From contig NC_012878.2 of NCBI RefSeq assembly GCF_000003195.3, positions 8,243,945-8,307,944 of the forward strand: 64,000 nucleotides of DNA, in the 5' to 3' direction. The notes beneath the pieces were generated by a model. It was not told the origin of the DNA. It did no database searches and saw nothing but the letters and a program-made list of their open reading frames with translations. Both the position numbers and the translations under genes were made by a program. Of this stretch, positions 59,058-64,000 are shown one piece after another; the first letter of the stretch is position 1, and each line of letters begins with the position of its first letter. The DNA is from Sorghum bicolor. Taxonomy: Eukaryota; Streptophyta; Magnoliopsida; Poales; Poaceae.

Positions 59058-60245
59058 TGTTGGATTTATTATGGGTTAGACCCGTTTATATATTCAATAA
59101 TTCAATAAACTCTATGGTATGTAAACCGTTTTATACGGTACGAGTTTTTGGCTGAACGATATATTGAGGTATGTGTCACGCACTATGGTCGTGATGTGAC
59201 GAATGGAGGGACTTTTTATTTTGTTAATCATGGTGATTGAATATGGGAGTTACTTCTCATGGTGATTGAATATGGGAGTTACTTCCATTATTCTAATTGA
59301 TTAAAAGAATTGTCATTATCTCCACTAAGGGAGTGGCGTGAGCATCATGGGCTCTTGGCTTTCTTGCATGCGTGTGAGGCTTTTGGCCTCCAAGCCATGA
59401 GGCTCCTTGCCTTTTGGCTTGCCCACCTCTTGCCTATATATAGCACATACTACTACGTCAGTCAAGGGTGAAGAACACAATCCAGAGACACAATTCCGCA
59501 GCAACGTAGGCTTCTCCATCTCCTCGATCCGCGCGCACGGAGAAGGGAGAGGGCAGGTGCCTTCGAAGCCCTTGTCGTTCGTGATCCTTGCACGGGGAGG
59601 ACGGCAATTAGGTTTTTGGGAAGCGTCTACGCGACTACCCAATCCACCGCCGCTGTTGAAAGCCCTAGTTTGGTTTTGGATAATTGATGAAACCCTAGTA
59701 CTAACCTCTATACTAAGTGTGTGTAGACTTAATAAGGTTGGTACATGCCATGTGATGGAGCAAGAGATGATCATGGTGATGATGGTGATGACCACAAGAT
59801 GATCAAGTGCTCAACTTTGAAAAGAAGAAAGAGAAAAACAAAAACCCTATGGAGATCAAGGCAAAGGTATTGCTTAGGGTTTTGGTTTTGGTGATCAAGA
59901 CACCATAGAGGGTGTGATCACATTTAGGATAGATAGCCGTACTATAAAGAGGGGAATTCTTTGGCTAAGCGGTTATCAAGTGCCACTAGGTGTCATTGTT
60001 CATGTGCATGCATTTAGAACCTAGTGAGCTAACTTAACTCCTTCGAAGAAAATGTTTGTGAAAAAGCTAACACACGTGCACTTGTTGGTTTAAACGTTGT
60101 GGTGTTGGCACACTTTGAGAAGGAGGTGGAGTTTGAAAGGTAGAGAGAGGATTCGGCGCTTTTCGAGAAAATTAAGTGCATATTTTCTATTGCGCTGGTG
60201 GGAAATTTGGAGAAGTCACGGGAGTGTTTCTCGCTGAGGAACACT

Positions 60246-60644
60246 CACCGGACGCTGACTCAGAGGCACCGGACGCTGTGTCTGAGCGTCCGGTGTGCAG
60301 GCAGTGCCTAGCCCAGCTAGGGTAAGGCACCGGACGATAGGCACCGGACGCTGGCTTGAGCGTCCGGTGGTTAGCGTCCGGTGCGTGGGCGTTTTGCGAC
60401 CCTCTCTGCGCATCGGTCCGGTGAGCACCGGACGCTGAGGGTGCGTCCGGTGGCTTGCGTCCGGTGACCCTACGAGTTTGCGGAACTCTCTGCGCATGAG
60501 TCCGGTGTGCACCGGACGCGTCCGGTGCCAACCTGCTCAGCGTCCGGTGCTCTGCAGGTTACCGTTAGACTCTGACACGCGGCTGACTTTGGAGCACCGG
60601 ATGCAGGTGTTGAGCGTCCGGTGGCCCTTTAAGAGCGTCCGGTG
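60246..60644. repeat. CACCGGACGCT / AGCGTCCGGTG inverted-motif array
   Basis: About eighteen copies of the 10-11-nt word in both orientations, often as inverted pairs a few bases apart, ending about 50 nt before the TATA box. Confidence 0.9.
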
Positions 60645-60696
60645 ACCCCGTATTTCGCCCAGTGAAAGAGCCAACAGCTCTATTTGTTTGAGGGGC

Positions 60697-60704
60697 TATA
60701 AATA
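60697..60704 (+). promoter_or_regulatory. TATA box of the solo LTR
   Basis: TATAAATA, preceded by GGGGC, just downstream of the motif array. Confidence 0.75.
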
Positions 60705-61838
60705 CGTGTTTGGCTGGCTTGGGGCTTACACTCTTGGCATTCTAGCATACTTGACTTCCTTGTGAGCCTAAGCAAACACCTCCCACTCATCTCCTTCATA
60801 GATTATACATCTTTGTGAGATTAGGAGTGATTCCAAGTGCATTTGCTTGAGTGATTGCATCTAGTGGCACTTGGGGATCGTTCTAGCTGCGGTTTTCTTG
60901 TTACTCTTGGTGGTTGCCGCCACCTAGACGGCTTGGAGCAGCGGAGGAGGATTGGCACGAGTTGGTGACTGTTCGTAGCCATCTCCCGGAGATTGTGAGG
61001 GGTCTTGTACCTTCCCCGGCGGAGAGCCGAAAGGTAACTCTAGTGGATTGCTCGTGTCATTGAGCTACCTCACTTGTGGGTAGGTTCTTGTGGTGTCCTA
61101 GCGAGGACGAGGTTCGTGCTACACCTCTTAGCCACCGAACCACCAAGTGTTGGTCGACACAACGGGGACGTAGCGTGCCGGCAAGCATGTGAACCTCGGG
61201 AGAAAAATCGGTGTTTCAATTGTGTTTGATTGACATTCTCCCGGTGCTTGATTGTTTATATTGGTGATTGGTTCATCCCCTACTCGATGGTATAATTATC
61301 TCATCCACTCTTTTACATTCCCGCAAACTAGAGTAGCGTACTTACTTGTGTAGAAACTTTAGGTAGCTTTCTAGTATAAGTAGTGACATAGCTCTTGCAT
61401 GTCTAGTGATTATATCAACTAGAATTGTTGGATAGGTGGCTTGCAAACACCCCATTAGAGCTAGAGCAAAAAGCTTTGCTTTGTTATTTACTAACCTCTT
61501 GCTCTAGTGAGTTTGTAGAATTTTTAAATAGGCTATTCACCCCCCCTCTAGCCATATTAGGACCTTTCAGCTGTTCGTCTTCCTCAAGCTGGTTCGGGCG
61601 GATTTCTTCTTTCCGGTGGAAAGATCGTCTTCATCCTCTACATCATGGAAGATATATTATGCTTTTATATTTTTAATAATCACATGTTCTACATGTTCAT
61701 GGATCACATGTTCTATATTCCTATGAACATGTTTAATATCATGATTTCTATGATTAATTATATTATATATGTCATCATCATAATGTTGATTTATGGAATT
61801 AAAATGATATGGAAATTGCCTAAATATCTAACATACAT

Positions 61839-62294
61839 CGCTGGATAAGTCAATTTTCCTACAGTTTGTCTTTTATAGAACTCGTAGTAAAGATTTATAA
61901 CACTAAATTAGTATCATTAGATACATTATAAAATATATGATGCATCCAAAAATATTAAGTGTCATCATGCAGGTTGACATGATTGTTTATGTGATTGTAG
62001 TAGCTAATCATTGAGTCTAGCTAGGATCTATAATCCCTTTTTAGTAAAATAATAGACAACAAAAGATTAAAGAAGCACTAGAATTAAAATTTAACACGTG
62101 GATTAAATATTGAATTAATAAGAACAAAAAATGTAATAAGAGTTGATATAAGTTAAACTATGTTTCTAACTAATTACATCTTAAAATCTATGAAGTTGCT
62201 ATGCAAAGGATGAAAACATATATAAGTAACTAGAAAAAGTTACTAGAAGGGTAGAGTTTATAGAGTATATAATAGTAATTGGAAAAGTTAATAT
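61839..62294. other. AT-rich spacer, no gene
   Basis: Right flank of the second copia element. Nothing recognised. Confidence 0.5.
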
Positions 62295-63301
62295 TGTCGG
62301 TGTTTTTCCCCCGGGGGGGGGGGGTCGCACCAACAAGTAAATTTGTATGCGTGCTCCCTTTCCCGGATGGTGATGCAAGAAGACACAGAGATTTATCCTG
62401 GTTCGGGCAAGAGAAGGCCCTACGTCCAGCGAGGGGGAGAGAGTTTGTATTATCTTGCACCTAAGCGCTCGTACAGGGGTGAATACAAGCGTGGTATGAA
62501 GTGGGGAGCTCTACGGCGTATGAGCGTGATCTTGTCCATTCTATTCCTGAGTCCCTCCTTTTATAGTTCCAAGGAGAGACCCAGGGTACATGTATAGGCG
62601 TCAGAATAGGAGTTGATAGCAGCATGGAGCGCTGACCTACTCGAGGCTTCCGTACCGGCGTGGCCTCGAGCCGTCCCGTCTTGGTAGCCTTGCGATGATT
62701 ACGTGTGCCCTGTTATCCTGCTCTGCGCCCCGTCTTGGATTGGTTTACCGGATGTACGCTCGTACGACCCGACGGCAAACCCGGCGGAGCGGTTGGGATG
62801 TAGTCAGTCGACGCCCAATTCGTCCCCTAGAAGGATCCTTGTCTGGTCGAGGTTCGGATGCCGTACATTGTGCTGATATCTGGAGCGCTGACTTCGGATG
62901 TCTCGAGGGGGTCCCGACTAGACGTTCCATCCTCGTTTCCCACGTTCTGACACGTCCAGGGTCGTCTGGTGGGAAGGCTGCAAAAAGAACGATGGGACAG
63001 ATGCTTGTTCCCTTATCACGTCTCCCGTGACCCGTGTGTTAGGTGGGGAAGCGTCAGATGCATTAAATGCCCTGGCTCTCGTGCGCGCGTCAGGCGGCGG
63101 ACAGTGTCCTTGCGCTCGACGCCTCTTGATTCGCTCGAGCCCGCTTCCGTATTCGACGGAAGCTGGCGCTCGAGCCCAGATCGATTCGCTCGACGCTACT
63201 TCCGTCTTCGAGGCCGCGACCGTCGATGGTTGCACGTATGTATGTACGGATGGTGTCGTTACATGTATTGGTGAGGGTACCCCTTGTTGATACCCTCGAC
63301 A
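62295..63301 (-). mobile_element. 3' LTR of a gypsy-type element that leaves the window
   Basis: It starts TGTCGGTGTTTTTCCCCCGG and ends TTGATACCCTCGACA, directly followed by GTAGCCCCCGAGTCTCC, which on the minus strand is a polypurine tract GGGGGCTAC. The TATA-like minus-strand TATAAAA at 62565-62559 fits the same direction. AATAT at 62290-62294 would be the left target duplication. This GC-rich style with CTCGAG words is typical of large grass gypsy families; the family is not assigned. Confidence 0.75.
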
Positions 63302-64000
63302 GTAGCCCCCGAGTCTCCATTTGAGCGCTGGCGCTCGAGTGGAGACTTTTGTTTTTACAGTCGAGGTTCCGTGGGGGCGCGCGAGCGACCCCGCGGGGGT
63401 AGCCCCCGAGCCCTCGAGGGAGTATTTAACTCCTTCGAGGGTTATTTTGCCCAATTTGCAGAGACGCTGTCGACGCCAGTGGTGGAAGGTTCTGATCGGC
63501 TTTGCCTTGCGAGGAGGTTTCGACGTACTCTCGATAGAGCGAGCGTCTTCCACTCCAGATCGAGTTCCTAGCGGGTAGTCCAAGTGAGAACCTGTGCCCC
63601 TTTCGAGGGGGTCAGCTGTAGCCCGGAGGCGTTCTCATAAAGCTGGGTCGACGTGGTCGGGGATACCGGTCTCATTCGATAGAGTCCAGCGGCTCGATGC
63701 CTCCCGTCATGGGGATTCCTCTCGACTGTCTCGACCCTGCCTTGGACATCGCCAGCGAGTTTTCGAGGCAGGCCTCGATTTTCGACCACTCGCTGGGGAC
63801 CCCTGACTCTTGGTGCTCGAGATCGGCTGTCGAACCCATTCGACGGGCCAGCCATCGACCTCTCGAGACTATTGTGGGTACGCTCCTTGGCTTACAAGGG
63901 AAGGAAGTGGTCGTGACGGTTCGCCTTTCTGCCCGTTGGGCGCGTCTTTTTAGGCGGGTGTCGTTACGGCGTGGAATTCGGAACGCCCGGCCTGTGAAAG
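63302..64000 (-). other. Interior of the truncated gypsy element
   Basis: GC-rich 3' interior with repeated GTAGCCCCCGAG and CTCGAGG words. Several frames are open on both strands, none with gag or pol motifs. The coding part, if any, lies beyond the window. Confidence 0.5.

Larger units (their letters stand above)
59657..61569 (+). mobile_element. Solo LTR of a second SIRE-type copia family
   Basis: It starts TGAAAGCCCTAGTTTGG and ends TAGGACCTTTCA, flanked by exact GCTGT (59652-59656, 61570-61574). The end CACCCCCCTCTAGCCATATT and the start-proximal GGATAATTGATGA resemble the SIRE-like LTR read in its coding sense, so the same lineage but another family is likely. The plus-strand TATA box (60697-60704) agrees with that orientation. 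It carries a CACCGGACGC motif array at 60246-60644. No internal domain. Confidence 0.88.
43442..61833 (+). mobile_element. Copia-type LTR retrotransposon with two later insertions
   Basis: The LTRs start TGTTGGATTTATTATGGG at 43442 and 59058 and end CTAAATATCTAACA at 44714 and 61833. TACAT flanks both sides (43437-43441, 61834-61838). Gag-pol runs on the plus strand from 44769. A SIRE-like element (48050-57920) splits its reverse transcriptase/RNase H region and a solo LTR (59657-61569) sits in the 3' LTR. Without them the element is about 6.6 kb. Three in-frame TAG stops, a frameshift and further stops make it dead. No standard initiator-Met primer site follows the 5' LTR. The lineage within copia needs a tree. 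Confidence 0.92.
59058..61833 (+). repeat. 3' LTR of the second copia element, interrupted
   Basis: Parts 59058-59656 and 61570-61833 match the 5' LTR. A solo LTR fills 59657-61569, and about 390 nt corresponding to 44143-44532 are deleted at the GGAAG/ATATATTA junction near 61650. Confidence 0.9.

Noticed and set aside
60187..60531. Minus-strand frames rich in SGAHRT or RPV repeats
   Set aside because: They read through the CACCGGACGC array of a solo LTR; no coding support.

Overview
The window looks like nuclear DNA of a panicoid grass, Sorghum-like in character. The evidence is one split plant gene with GT..AG introns, Stowaway, Tourist-like, CACTA and Helitron elements with the termini usual in grass genomes, and a large block of nested LTR retrotransposons. 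Nothing bacterial or organellar was seen. Only two host genes look intact: a seven-exon Derlin gene (minus strand, 1349-4884) and a small intronless gene for an 83-residue charged protein (plus strand, 14550-14801).

1-20 kb is the gene-bearing arm. It holds the Derlin gene, a relic of replication factor C subunit 1 near 9.9-10.6 kb, the small disordered-protein gene with its own TATA box and poly(A) signal, and many short DNA transposons. These include a non-autonomous CACTA element with exact 3-bp target duplication (17840-18490) and a Helitron 3' terminus at 8370.

20-37 kb is a retrotransposon cluster. A solo LTR (20245-22553, duplication GTAAA) sits inside a ~44-nt AT-rich tandem repeat. 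A copia-type element with 0.2-kb LTRs (23588-37159) follows. It carries a GC-rich non-retroviral segment and is itself split by an 8.2-kb gypsy element (24706-32882, duplication CTCGC) that kept gag and two retropepsin domains but no reverse transcriptase. A perfect (ATT) microsatellite of about 64 units is also in this element.

37-43 kb is mostly non-coding. It contains a 1.26-kb Helitron (40959-42220) inserted cleanly into a Tourist-like MITE.

43.4-61.8 kb is one copia element (TACAT duplication) that received a 9.9-kb SIRE/Maximus-like copia element (48050-57920, CTTAT duplication) in its RNase H region and a 1.9-kb solo LTR (59657-61569, GCTGT duplication) in its 3' LTR. The last 1.7 kb starts another gypsy-type element that runs off the window.

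The most unusual pattern is shared by the two late insertions. Both LTRs carry a dense array of short CCGG-containing inverted motifs directly upstream of the TATA box, with different motif sequences in the two families. The elements here all appear disabled by stops, frameshifts, active-site changes or deletions. No new enzyme system was found. All gene models, domain calls and element boundaries were read by eye from the sequence.
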